NCBI GenBank assembly: GCA_009996675.1
Contig: JAACZQ010000001.1
Span: forward strand, 6,227-70,226
DNA from: Chitinophagaceae bacterium
GTDB taxonomy: Bacteria > Bacteroidota > Bacteroidia > Chitinophagales > Chitinophagaceae
Direction: 5' to 3'
DNA: 64,000 nt
In this document: positions 50,296 to 59,298 of the stretch, in pieces
Position numbering within the stretch: the first letter of the stretch is position 1
How the letters are laid out: every line of letters begins with the position of its first letter
Notes under the pieces: generated by a model
What the model was told of the DNA's origin: nothing
Seen by the model: only the letters and a program-made list of their open reading frames with translations
The model's database searches: none
Position numbers and translations under genes: made by a program

Positions 50296-51177
50296 CTACC
50301 TGGCAAAACTGTAAATGGTTTTGCCGGTTTTGTTGATATACACTACCTGTGTGCCTTGTTCCATTAATGCAAGCCCTTTGTTGAAAAATCCCTGCCGGTC
50401 GTAACGGGCTTCTATCACCCATTCCCCTTTGGTATTGATGAATCCCCATGCCGCATGATTTTTTTCCACGGCTGCCAGCCCTTCGGCAAATGCGGTTGCA
50501 TTGGTGAATACGGGCTCGATTACCCATTGCCCTTTTGTATTCACAAATCCCCATAAATCATCGTCGTTTCTGGCAGCTGCCAGCCCTTCTGCGAAATGGT
50601 GCATGCTAGCATACGGTGTTTCGTGGCAGGCAGCTGGTTGTACCGAACATATCTGCCATCGGCTCTGTGGGGTAGGTAGTGCCGTATAATAATTCCCGGC
50701 GGGTTGTGTGAGACTGAAATAAGCCGGATTGACCATAAATTTTCCTGTGGTATCAATAAGTCCCCATTGAAAACTTTTCCGTGAAGCTTCCGCAATACCA
50801 TCCCGGAATTCATAACAGAGGGCGAATTGCGGCGTGATAGCCCAGGAGCCATCTTTGTTAATATATCCCCATTTGCCGTGTAGCTGAACCCTTGCCTTCC
50901 CTTCGGAGAACAGGTCTGCTGCTTCAAATTGTGGTTGAATGACCCATTGGCCCCGGGTATTGATAAAACCATATTTAGCCCCGATGAATGTTGTGCCTTC
51001 GGCTGCAACAGCCAGCCCTTCGCTGAAACTGCCTGCATAGATAAACCGGGGTGTGATGGTGGTAATGCCTTCCTGATTGATGTACCCGAATTTGCCATTG
51101 CTCATGTACCAGTACAGGTCTTGCGCAGAGGCATATCGGACTAAAGCAAGGGTGCATACCAGTAGCAGGGTTCGCAT
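50296..51177 (-). CDS. secreted WG-repeat protein
   Basis: A 293-residue protein with a signal peptide (cleavage near residue 19, ASAQ). It is built from about seven WG repeats of 25-45 residues, each with a core like KWGYINKDGSWAITPQF, AWGFINTKGEWVIEARY or KYGFINTRGQWVIQPQF, and the FSEGLA/FAEGLAAV link. WG repeats form beta-rich solenoid-like domains of unknown binding role. One repeat in the middle is replaced by a 50-residue stretch with two cysteines (ICSVQPAACHETPY), which may form a disulfide. It is monocistronic and converges on the DUF1501 gene. Confidence 0.88.
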   Translation of the reverse strand: MRTLLLVCTLALVRYASAQDLYWYMSNGKFGYINQEGITTITPRFIYAGSFSEGLAVAAEGTTFIGAKYGFINTRGQWVIQPQFEAADLFSEGKARVQLHGKWGYINKDGSWAITPQFALCYEFRDGIAEASRKSFQWGLIDTTGKFMVNPAYFSLTQPAGNYYTALPTPQSRWQICSVQPAACHETPYASMHHFAEGLAAARNDDDLWGFVNTKGQWVIEPVFTNATAFAEGLAAVEKNHAAWGFINTKGEWVIEARYDRQGFFNKGLALMEQGTQVVYINKTGKTIYSFAR

Positions 51178-51203
51178 GAAAAGGCTTTGTTACAATATAC
51201 AAA

Positions 51204-51229
51204 TAACCCCCGCAAAATGGCGGGGGTTA
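51204..51229 (-). terminator. hairpin terminator of acs
   Basis: A perfect 10-bp stem TAACCCCCGC / GCGGGGGTTA with a 6-base loop lies 3 bases after the acs stop on the minus strand. The T run after it is weak (TTTGTATATTG). Confidence 0.75.
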
Positions 51230-51232
51230 GGG

Positions 51233-53176
51233 TTATAATCTTCCTCTTTTAATTTCATCTACTACGCCGGGGTCCAGCAGGGTGGAAGTGTCTCCCAGGT
51301 TTTCTGTTTCTCCTTCCGCTACTTTGCGAAGAATACGACGCATGATTTTACCACTGCGTGTTTTGGGTAAACCACTTACAAACTGGATTTTATCGGGTTT
51401 GGCAATGGGGCCGATAATGCGGGTAACGGTTTGCAGAATGTCTTTGCGTACCAGATCGCCATTACCATGTGTATCCTGGGCATGCGATCCCTGATAGATT
51501 ACATAGGCATAAATACCCTGTCCCTTGATATCATGCGGGAATCCCACTACAGCACTCTCTACCACTCCTGCGTGCATATTGATGGCATTCTCCACTTCGG
51601 CGGTACCAATACGGTGACCGCTAACATTGAGTACATCATCTACGCGGCCGGTGATGCGGTAAAACCCGTCTTTATCCCGCATGGCACCATCGCCGGTGAA
51701 ATACATATTCTCATAGGTGGCGAAGTAATTGGTGCGGCAACGCTCATGATCGCCATAAGTGGTGCGCAGGATAGCGGGCCAGGGCGCTTTGATACAGAGA
51801 TTGCCGGATACGGTTTCATCTCCTTCCGCTACCACTTCTTTGCCGTTTTCATCCACCAATACCATTTGCAGTCCGGGCATGGGCAGGGTTGCCCAACCGG
51901 GTTTAGCAGGGGTAATACCAGCGAGATTGGAAATCAGGCAACCGCCGGTTTCTGTCTGCCACCAGGTATCTACGATCGGGCATTTTTTCTTACCTACCTG
52001 TTCATCATACCAATGCCATGCTTCTTCGTTAATGGGTTCACCTACGGTACCCAGTACGCGTAAGCTGGAGAGGTCTTTGCCTTGCAGCGGGCCCAATCCA
52101 AATCCCATTAAACTCCTGATGGCGGTGGGTGCGGTATAGAGAATATTCACGCAGTATTTATCAACGATATCCCAGAACCTGCCTGCATCGGGCCAGGTGG
52201 GTACACCTTCAAACAGTAATGAGGTTGCACCGGCACTCAATGGTCCGTAGACGATATAACTATGGCCGGTGATCCAGCCGATATCTGCGGTACAGAAATG
52301 AACCTGTCCGGGCTGGTATTGAAATACGTTCACGAAAGTATAGTTGGTATACACCATATACCCGGCGACTGTATGAACAACGCCTTTGGGTTTACCGGTG
52401 GAGCCGGAAGTGTAGAGGATGAAGAGCGGGTCTTCCGCATCCATGATCTCTGGTTCGATATACGTGATGCCTTTTTCTTCTACCTGCTTCATCTCATCTT
52501 CCCACCATACATCCCTTCCTTTGATCATGGAGACCGGTGTGCGGGTACGGGTAGCCACGATGACCCTTTTGATGGTTTTATTGCCGATGAGGGCATCATC
52601 GATCACAGATTTTAGCGGAATGTCTTTGGCACCGCGATAGGCCCCGTCGCAAGTGACGATAAATTCGGCCCTGGCATCTTCCAGTCGGTCTGCAATACTT
52701 TGCGCGGAGAAGCCACCAAATACAACAGAGTGAATAGCACCAATTCTGGCGCAGGCCAGTACTGCAATGGCCAGCTCGGGTATCATACCCATATAAATGC
52801 AGACACGGTCGCCTTTTTGCACACCATTGTTTTTGAGTACATGTGCAAACTGACAAACTTTCTCATGCAGTTTTTTATAAGTCAGCGTGCGTTGGTTTTC
52901 CGATGGGTCATTGGGCTCCCAGATGATGGCTGGATGATTACCCCTGGTTTCTAAATGACGATCGAGGCAGTTAACGGTTATGTTGAGTTTGCCGCCTTTG
53001 AACCAGGTTACACTCGGGTCTTTAAAATTCCACTCCAGTACCGTATCCCATTTTTTATACCAGGTAAAATGATCGGCGATCTCCGCCCAAAAACCAGCGG
53101 GATCTGTTACGCTGCGCTGATAGGTTTCTTTGTAGGATTCAAAACTTTTGATCTGATAAGGATAGGACATACGCAT
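51233..53176 (-). CDS. acs: acetate-CoA ligase (acetyl-CoA synthetase)
   Basis: A 647-residue AMP-forming enzyme activating acetate to acetyl-CoA. The P-loop-like motif is YTSGSTGKPKGVVHT. The acyl-binding core has DTWWQTETGGCLIS, the hinge is TGRVDDVLNVSGHRIGTAE, and the C-terminal lysine motif is LPKTRSGKIMRRILRK, whose Lys is the acetylation-control site in other species. The length is normal. The first ATG (53176) or the third codon (53170, MSYPYQIKSFE) could be the start; the latter matches the usual Acs opening. It is divergent from an MHS-family transporter plus a small membrane protein, suggesting joint use of exogenous acetate. Confidence 0.96.
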   Translation of the reverse strand: MRMSYPYQIKSFESYKETYQRSVTDPAGFWAEIADHFTWYKKWDTVLEWNFKDPSVTWFKGGKLNITVNCLDRHLETRGNHPAIIWEPNDPSENQRTLTYKKLHEKVCQFAHVLKNNGVQKGDRVCIYMGMIPELAIAVLACARIGAIHSVVFGGFSAQSIADRLEDARAEFIVTCDGAYRGAKDIPLKSVIDDALIGNKTIKRVIVATRTRTPVSMIKGRDVWWEDEMKQVEEKGITYIEPEIMDAEDPLFILYTSGSTGKPKGVVHTVAGYMVYTNYTFVNVFQYQPGQVHFCTADIGWITGHSYIVYGPLSAGATSLLFEGVPTWPDAGRFWDIVDKYCVNILYTAPTAIRSLMGFGLGPLQGKDLSSLRVLGTVGEPINEEAWHWYDEQVGKKKCPIVDTWWQTETGGCLISNLAGITPAKPGWATLPMPGLQMVLVDENGKEVVAEGDETVSGNLCIKAPWPAILRTTYGDHERCRTNYFATYENMYFTGDGAMRDKDGFYRITGRVDDVLNVSGHRIGTAEVENAINMHAGVVESAVVGFPHDIKGQGIYAYVIYQGSHAQDTHGNGDLVRKDILQTVTRIIGPIAKPDKIQFVSGLPKTRSGKIMRRILRKVAEGETENLGDTSTLLDPGVVDEIKRGRL

Positions 53177-53317
53177 CGTTTTTGGGGCTATAAATATACG
53201 TTATTCATCCGGCGCAGGAGCCTTGCAGGTGTTCGTTAAAACTATCGGGCATTAGTATTCGGGGGATACTTGGTAAAATGAAGCCTTTGCAGTAAGTTGT
53301 TCACAGATTGTATTGTC

Positions 53318-54835
53318 ATGAAAAAACAGCATGGTATCTGGAAAGTTATTACTGCTTCCTCCCTGGGAACCCTGATTGAGTGGTATGATTTTTATATTTT
53401 CGGAAGCCTGGCTACGGTGATCGCTGGTCAGTTCTTTCCCAAATCAAACCCTACGGCAGCTTTATTGTCAACCCTGGCCACTTTTGCTGCCGGTTTTATT
53501 GTTCGTCCGTTTGGTGCCCTGGTTTTTGGCAGGCTGGGTGATATTGTTGGCAGAAAATACACATTCCTCCTAACGCTGGTACTCATGGGCGGTTCTACTT
53601 TTGCCATTGGTCTGGTTCCTTCTTATGAAAGTATTGGATTTGCCGCACCCATTATTGTTTTACTGTTAAGGTTATTACAGGGGCTGGCACTGGGGGGAGA
53701 GTATGGTGGTGCAGCTACCTATGTGGCGGAACACGCGCCTCCGGGTAAACGCGGATACTATACTTCCTGGATACAAACAACCGCAACACTGGGTTTATTT
53801 GTTTCACTGGGTGTGATACTTATTACCAGGCACAGTCTGGATGCCGACCGGGCTTTATCCATTGCCAAATTCAATAGCTGGGGCTGGCGTATTCCTTTCC
53901 TCGTTTCCATACTGCTGGTAATTGTTTCTATTTATATCCGCCTGCGCATGCAGGAATCGCCCTTATTCACCGAGTTGAAGCAGTCGGGTAAAACGGCCAC
54001 CAATCCGTTGAAAGAAAGTTTCGGACACCGCGCCAATCTTAAAATGGTTTTGCTGGCCCTGTTTGGTGCTACCATGGGGCAGGGCGTGGTTTGGTATACG
54101 GGACAGTTTTATGCGCAGTCGTTTCTGGAAAATGTCTGTAAGCTGGATTTTGATCAGTCCCGCACCATTTTAATCTGGGCCATTTTATTGGGTACCCCAT
54201 TTTTTATTGTGTTTGGCGGCTGGAGCGACCGGATCGGACGCAAATGGATTATGCTGGTAGGTATGTTGTTGGCGGTGGTTACTTACAAGCCATTATTCGG
54301 CACGATGCTGCGGCTGACTGATACAGCCGAATCGGGCAGTATAAAGACAGCGTATACCGTAAAAACAACGGCTCTGGGCAGTACGGGTGACAGCTTCCGC
54401 ATTCAAAAAACAATTGCCCATTTTGGTAATGGGATCATACAAACCACGGTTACACAGGATACGGTATATGCAGGTGGTATGCAACAGACCCTGAAGCCCG
54501 ATATTAAATTGTCGAAACAAGTGCCTTCGGCCACTTATTGGAAATTGATTGCGATGGTATGGGTGATGATTCTTTATGTGACCATGGTGTATGGTCCTAT
54601 TGCCGCTTTCCTGGTAGAGTTATTCCCCACGCGGATACGTTATACTTCCATGTCATTACCGTATCATATCGGGAATGGCGTATTTGGGGGGCTGACGCCT
54701 TTTATTGCCACTTTGCTGACCACTATTTATACCGCTGATAAACTGGTGGGGCTGATGTATCCGATGGTTGTAGCCGGTCTTTGTGCGGTGATCGGCGCTT
54801 TTTACCTGGATAACCGAATCCGCAAGCATGCATAA
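53318..54835 (+). CDS. MFS transporter, metabolite:H+ symporter (MHS) type
   Basis: About 505 residues. The opening ITASSLGTLIEWYDFYIFG is the MHS-family signature, and RPFGALVFGRLGDIVGRKYTF and the second-half GGWSDRIGRKW are the MFS loop motifs. Helices 1-8 are followed by an unusual hydrophilic stretch of about 90 residues (about 330-415, LRLTDTAESGSIKTAYTVKT and on) before the last helices. It is probably an external loop domain. I start at ATG 53318, since the longer frame needs TTG at 53297. MHS carriers move mono- and dicarboxylates. Divergence from acs favours acetate or a related acid, but this is inference. Confidence 0.9.
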   Translation: MKKQHGIWKVITASSLGTLIEWYDFYIFGSLATVIAGQFFPKSNPTAALLSTLATFAAGFIVRPFGALVFGRLGDIVGRKYTFLLTLVLMGGSTFAIGLVPSYESIGFAAPIIVLLLRLLQGLALGGEYGGAATYVAEHAPPGKRGYYTSWIQTTATLGLFVSLGVILITRHSLDADRALSIAKFNSWGWRIPFLVSILLVIVSIYIRLRMQESPLFTELKQSGKTATNPLKESFGHRANLKMVLLALFGATMGQGVVWYTGQFYAQSFLENVCKLDFDQSRTILIWAILLGTPFFIVFGGWSDRIGRKWIMLVGMLLAVVTYKPLFGTMLRLTDTAESGSIKTAYTVKTTALGSTGDSFRIQKTIAHFGNGIIQTTVTQDTVYAGGMQQTLKPDIKLSKQVPSATYWKLIAMVWVMILYVTMVYGPIAAFLVELFPTRIRYTSMSLPYHIGNGVFGGLTPFIATLLTTIYTADKLVGLMYPMVVAGLCAVIGAFYLDNRIRKHA

Positions 54836-54852
54836 CCCATTAATATAAACAG

Positions 54853-55071
54853 ATGAATCAGATTAAAAAGCTATTGGGACTTGTTTGGATGGCATTGGGA
54901 CCGGTTTCGGCTTATTTGCTGATACGGATTGCCTGGCAGGAAATCAGTGCCAAACCTGTATGGGATACCTGGATTCAGTGGGGCATATTTGTAGGAGTAT
55001 TTTTACCGATTGCAGCGGGTATGGTATTGTTTGGTTATTACGCCTGGAAAGAGGAATATAACGAAGACTAA
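54853..55071 (+). CDS. 72-residue two-helix membrane protein beside the MHS transporter
   Basis: A small inner-membrane protein with two helices (about 7-27 and 42-64) separated by a conserved-looking AWQEISAKPVWDTWIQWG loop, and an acidic tail. I recall similar short proteins next to MFS genes in Bacteroidota, but no function is assigned to them. It lies 17 bases after the transporter stop and is surely co-transcribed. The arrangement acs / transporter / small two-helix protein parallels the E. coli acs-yjcH-actP group, though the families differ. Confidence 0.8.
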   Translation: MNQIKKLLGLVWMALGPVSAYLLIRIAWQEISAKPVWDTWIQWGIFVGVFLPIAAGMVLFGYYAWKEEYNED

Positions 55072-55338
55072 ACTGGCTTGCTTTTTCGTTTTCCTTGGTT
55101 TGTTTTTTTTCGCTGTACTTTTTTTCACATCTTTTTTCTGCAGGCAGATGCGCTGGTTTAATGCCCGGTTCTCATAACATAATCCATATACATCGCCTTA
55201 GTGAAAGTTTGTTGTTGGCGCGGGTCTGAAGGGTGAGATATTGGTTCTGTGTATCTGGGTGTGGGCAGGCGATGGAAGTTGGGAATGATCCGGGACAATT
55301 ATTAGGAATTTATTAAAGCCTGTAATACCAGTAATTGA
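55072..55338. other. pyrimidine-rich intergenic region before gldA
   Basis: About 270 bases with no gene. The first 70 bases are almost pure T with interspersed C and G (GCTTTTTCGTTTTCC, TTTTTTTTCGC, TTTTTTTCAC), which may end transcription of the upstream operon without a clear hairpin. Nothing else is recognisable until the gldA promoter word. Confidence 0.4.
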
Positions 55339-55346
55339 TACCTTTA
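55339..55346 (+). promoter_or_regulatory. -7 promoter element of gldA (leaderless)
   Basis: TACCTTTA, one base from TAnnTTTG, lies only 4 bases before the ATG. Transcription should start at or next to the A of the start codon, giving a leaderless mRNA. No -33 TTG is clear. Confidence 0.42.
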
Positions 55347-55350
55347 CGGC

Positions 55351-56262
55351 ATGTCAATTCAAGTGACCGGACTGGTTAAACAATACGGGACCCAAACGGC
55401 TGTTAATCATATTTCATTTCAGGCTTCAGCCGGGGATGTGGTTGGTTTTCTGGGACCCAATGGTGCGGGGAAAAGTACCACGATGAAGATTATTACCGGT
55501 TACCTGGCTGCTGACAGCGGATCGGTACAGGTATGTGGCATTGACATCAGCAAAGAGCCTCTGGCGGCCAAAAGAAAGATCGGGTATTTGCCGGAAGCCA
55601 ATCCGCTTTACTACGATATGTATGTTAAGGAATACCTGGGTTTTATTGCCGGTGTACATGGCATAGAAGAACCTGCAAAAGCCATTGGCCGGGTATTGGA
55701 ATTAACCGGACTGGGCCCGGAAGCGCATAAGAAAACGGGGCAGTTATCCAAAGGGTATAAACAACGTGTGGGGCTGGCTGCGGCGCTCATACACGATCCT
55801 GAGGTATTGATCCTGGATGAACCTACCAGCGGACTGGATCCCAACCAGATTGTGGAGATCCGCCATGTTATCCGGTTACAGGGTGCCCATAAAACAGTTC
55901 TTTTTTCCTCGCATATCCTCCAGGAAGTGGAAGCCATTTGCGACCGGGTACTGGTTATTAATAAAGGGAATATTGTTGCAAATGACCGCCTGGTTAACCT
56001 GCAACAGGATCAAAACGGTAATCATATCCTGCATGTTCAATTTAATGAAGCCGTGGAACTGGATGTACTGGAGCGTTTGCAAACCGTATTCCAGATCGAT
56101 CGGGTAAATGAAACCGGTTTCCGGTTGCATACCTCAAATCCGGAACTGGTTCGTAAGCATCTGCTGAACCTGGCTGTGGCGTATAATCTTCAGATCATAT
56201 CCCTTCAATCGGAAAAAAACAGCCTGGAACAGATATTCCGTTCCCTGACAACGGTTGGCTGA
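55351..56262 (+). CDS. gldA: gliding-motility-type ABC transporter ATPase GldA
   Basis: A 303-residue ABC ATP-binding subunit. Walker A is GPNGAGKST (about 34-42), the signature is LSKGYKQRVGLAAAL, Walker B is EVLILDEPTSGLDP, and the H-loop is LFSSHILQEVE. The C-terminal 90 residues (about 215-303) form the extra domain typical of GldA. In Flavobacterium johnsoniae, GldA with GldF and GldG is needed for gliding. The membrane partners are not in this window, so they must be encoded elsewhere. A general ABC exporter ATPase cannot be excluded. The promoter word TACCTTTA sits almost at the start codon. Confidence 0.85.
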   Translation: MSIQVTGLVKQYGTQTAVNHISFQASAGDVVGFLGPNGAGKSTTMKIITGYLAADSGSVQVCGIDISKEPLAAKRKIGYLPEANPLYYDMYVKEYLGFIAGVHGIEEPAKAIGRVLELTGLGPEAHKKTGQLSKGYKQRVGLAAALIHDPEVLILDEPTSGLDPNQIVEIRHVIRLQGAHKTVLFSSHILQEVEAICDRVLVINKGNIVANDRLVNLQQDQNGNHILHVQFNEAVELDVLERLQTVFQIDRVNETGFRLHTSNPELVRKHLLNLAVAYNLQIISLQSEKNSLEQIFRSLTTVG

Positions 56263-56394
56263 ACAGATGCTAACGCTTGTTAACTCCAGGTCAATTCCCC
56301 GGCGGGCTATTCCGCTCGTAATAACTATTTGCGTAAATTGCAACGGGTTCTGGTAGCCCGTCAAATCAGCTTTAGTCATATTACAAAACCGTAA

Positions 56395-57693
<1,299 letters not shown>

Positions 57694-57700
57694 ATAAGCA

Positions 57701-57735
57701 AAACCGGGTACCGTTACCAACGGTGCCCGGTTTTT
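57701..57735 (+). terminator. rho-independent terminator after eno
   Basis: A 13-bp stem AAACCGGGTACCG / CGGTGCCCGGTTT with one G-T pair and a 7-base loop is followed by T residues. Confidence 0.9.
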
Positions 57736-57795
57736 CACACTTGTTGAATAGTTCTGTTTTTATTACTGCTTCCGGCAGTTTATTTTTATAGCCGT

Positions 57796-58101
57796 ATGAA
57801 AAGAATGACTTCCATCATCACCAATAAATACTTGCTTGCCGGCGGTTTTTTTGTGGTATGGATGCTTTTTTTTGATCAGCGTGATTTTTTCCAGCAAAGG
57901 GAGCGTATGGCTGAATTGCATAAACTGGAGGCCAAGAAGCAGTATTACCTGGATGAAATCAATAAAACACAGCAGGAATTACACGACCTGCAGAACAATC
58001 CCGCTACCCTCGAAAAATTTGCCCGGGAACGCTATCTCATGAAGCGGGATGGTGAGGATATTTATATTATTGAAGATTCTACGGCCCCCAGATCCCGGTA
58101 A
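57796..58101 (+). CDS. FtsB/DivIC-like septum formation protein
   Basis: A 101-residue bitopic membrane protein. One helix (about 11-27, YLLAGGFFVVWMLFFDQRDF) is followed by a coiled coil (about 32-66, RERMAELHKLEAKKQYYLDE). The FtsB/DivIC end motif is LEKFARERYLMKRDGEDIY. Such proteins bridge divisome subunits (FtsL/FtsQ). The first ATG is at 57796, and an ATG three codons later would serve as well. It follows eno, as ftsB follows eno in many bacteria, but a terminator separates them, so it probably has its own promoter. Confidence 0.87.
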   Translation: MKRMTSIITNKYLLAGGFFVVWMLFFDQRDFFQQRERMAELHKLEAKKQYYLDEINKTQQELHDLQNNPATLEKFARERYLMKRDGEDIYIIEDSTAPRSR

Positions 58102-58258
58102 AAGTTTTTATTACTGACTACCAATCAGTTATCCTCCTTTTTCAGCTTGCTTTTTATTGTAATCAGTAAATTACTGTTTCTGCCCGTCGGGGTCTGCAAT
58201 ATTCCCGCATGGTGTCCCGTTTTATAGGATACCGTATCCTCCTAGACCCATCAGATGT

Positions 58259-58498
58259 ATGAAAAAATTCAAGGAAGAGGATTTGATATTGTACCTGTAC
58301 CAGGAATGTTCGCCCGCACTGAAAAATGCTGTTGACGAAGCGCTGCAAGGGGGTGATATTGAATTAAGCGAAAATCTCAACAGACTGCAAAGAACCCTGC
58401 AGCAACTGAATAAACTCAAGTTGCGCAGTCCATCTAAAGCATCATTGAAAGCTATATTAAAATATGCATCCACATCTGGTAAACCGGGGAGCGCATAA
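58259..58498 (+). CDS. small protein resembling the N-terminus of anti-sigma factors, 79 residues
   Basis: I do not recognise a named family. The opening FKEEDLILYLYQECSPALKNAVDEAL has the pattern of Bacteroidota anti-sigma/zf-HC2-like N-termini (a short helix pair). There are no zinc-binding His-Cys residues and no membrane helix. The rest is a charged helical tail (LNRLQRTLQQLNKLKLRSPS). It stands alone, 42 bases before nth. It could be a truncated or soluble regulator of a sigma factor encoded elsewhere. Coding is supported by the consistent amphipathic helices and a clear ATG. Confidence 0.7.
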   Translation: MKKFKEEDLILYLYQECSPALKNAVDEALQGGDIELSENLNRLQRTLQQLNKLKLRSPSKASLKAILKYASTSGKPGSA

Positions 58499-58539
58499 AT
58501 TTCAACCGATCGGTTTGTTGTGCTAATTTTAGGCACAGT

Positions 58540-59175
58540 ATGACCAAGAAAGAACGTTACCAGGCTGTTATTGATTTTTTTCAGGCCAATATTCCAGAAG
58601 CAGAAACGGAACTCATTTACGACAATCCCTTTCAATTACTGGTAGCGGTTATCTTGTCGGCACAATGTACCGACAAGCGTGTGAATTTGACCACCCCTGC
58701 CATTTTCGCCCGTTTTCCGGATCCGGAATCTATGGCTGCGGCAAGCTTTGATGAACTCTTTCCCCTGATCCGCAGTATCTCTTACCCAAACAATAAAACC
58801 AAACACCTGATTGGCATGGCCCAGATGCTGCTGGAACGTTTTCACGGTGAAGTGCCCATGACGGTTGCGGAACTGGTTCAGTTACCAGGTGTGGGCAGGA
58901 AAACAGCCAATGTCATTACCAGCGTCATCGATCAGCAACCCAATATGGCTGTGGATACGCATGTATTCCGGGTAAGCAAAAGGCTGGGTCTGGTGAGTGA
59001 TAAAGCTTCTACGCCACTGGCTGTTGAAAAAGAATTGATTAAATATATACCCGAAGCACTTGTACATAAAGCACACCACTGGCTGATTTTACATGGCCGT
59101 TACACCTGCCTGGCGAGAAGTCCTAAATGCAACGAATGCGGGCTGGCGTATTTGTGCAGGTATTATAAGAAGTGA
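58540..59175 (+). CDS. nth: endonuclease III
   Basis: A 211-residue bifunctional DNA glycosylase/AP lyase removing oxidised pyrimidines. The helix-hairpin-helix LPGVGRKTANVI holds the catalytic Lys, and AVDTHVFRVSKRLG holds the catalytic Asp. The C-terminal iron-sulfur loop has the exact spacing Cys-x6-Cys-x2-Cys-x5-Cys (CLARSPKCNECGLAYLC). Full length. The gene's TGA stop lies inside the first unit of a heptamer repeat array that leads into a strong two-way terminator. Confidence 0.96.
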   Translation: MTKKERYQAVIDFFQANIPEAETELIYDNPFQLLVAVILSAQCTDKRVNLTTPAIFARFPDPESMAAASFDELFPLIRSISYPNNKTKHLIGMAQMLLERFHGEVPMTVAELVQLPGVGRKTANVITSVIDQQPNMAVDTHVFRVSKRLGLVSDKASTPLAVEKELIKYIPEALVHKAHHWLILHGRYTCLARSPKCNECGLAYLCRYYKK

Positions 59176-59198
59176 GTAGTCAGTAGTCAGTAGTGAGT
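59171..59198 (+). repeat. heptamer array starting in the nth stop codon
   Basis: Four 7-base units AGTGAGT, AGTCAGT, AGTCAGT, AGTGAGT. The TGA stop of nth (59173-59175) is part of the first unit. The array reads in the same sense after nth as the one at 59255-59296 reads after its own gene on the other strand, so together they form an inverted repeat around the terminator. Confidence 0.8.
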
Positions 59199-59236
59199 AT
59201 AAAACAAAAGGGGCCGAAAGGCCCCTTTTGTTTTAT
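59199..59236. terminator. two-way rho-independent terminator between nth and the 1125-residue protein gene
   Basis: A perfect 17-bp stem ATAAAACAAAAGGGGCC / GGCCCCTTTTGTTTTAT with a GAAA tetraloop. A-rich and T-rich arms on both sides let it act for both convergent genes. Confidence 0.93.
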
Positions 59237-59254
59237 CACTGAATGAAACTATCT

Positions 59255-59296
59255 ATTCACTACTGACTATTCATTACTCATTACTCATTACTCACT
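59255..59296 (-). repeat. heptamer array after the 1125-residue protein gene
   Basis: On the minus strand, two bases after the TAA stop, six 7-base units follow: AGTGAGT, AATGAGT, AATGAGT, AATGAAT, AGTCAGT, AGTGAAT. With the stop codon this reads TAATT-AGTGAGT, the same opening as the array at 41751-41783. Confidence 0.8.
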
Positions 59297-59298
59297 AA

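Noticed and set aside
50541-51098. 185-codon frame overlapping the WG-repeat gene in another frame
   Set aside because: It arises from the regular WG-repeat codons; the frame with signal peptide and recognisable WG repeats is the real gene.
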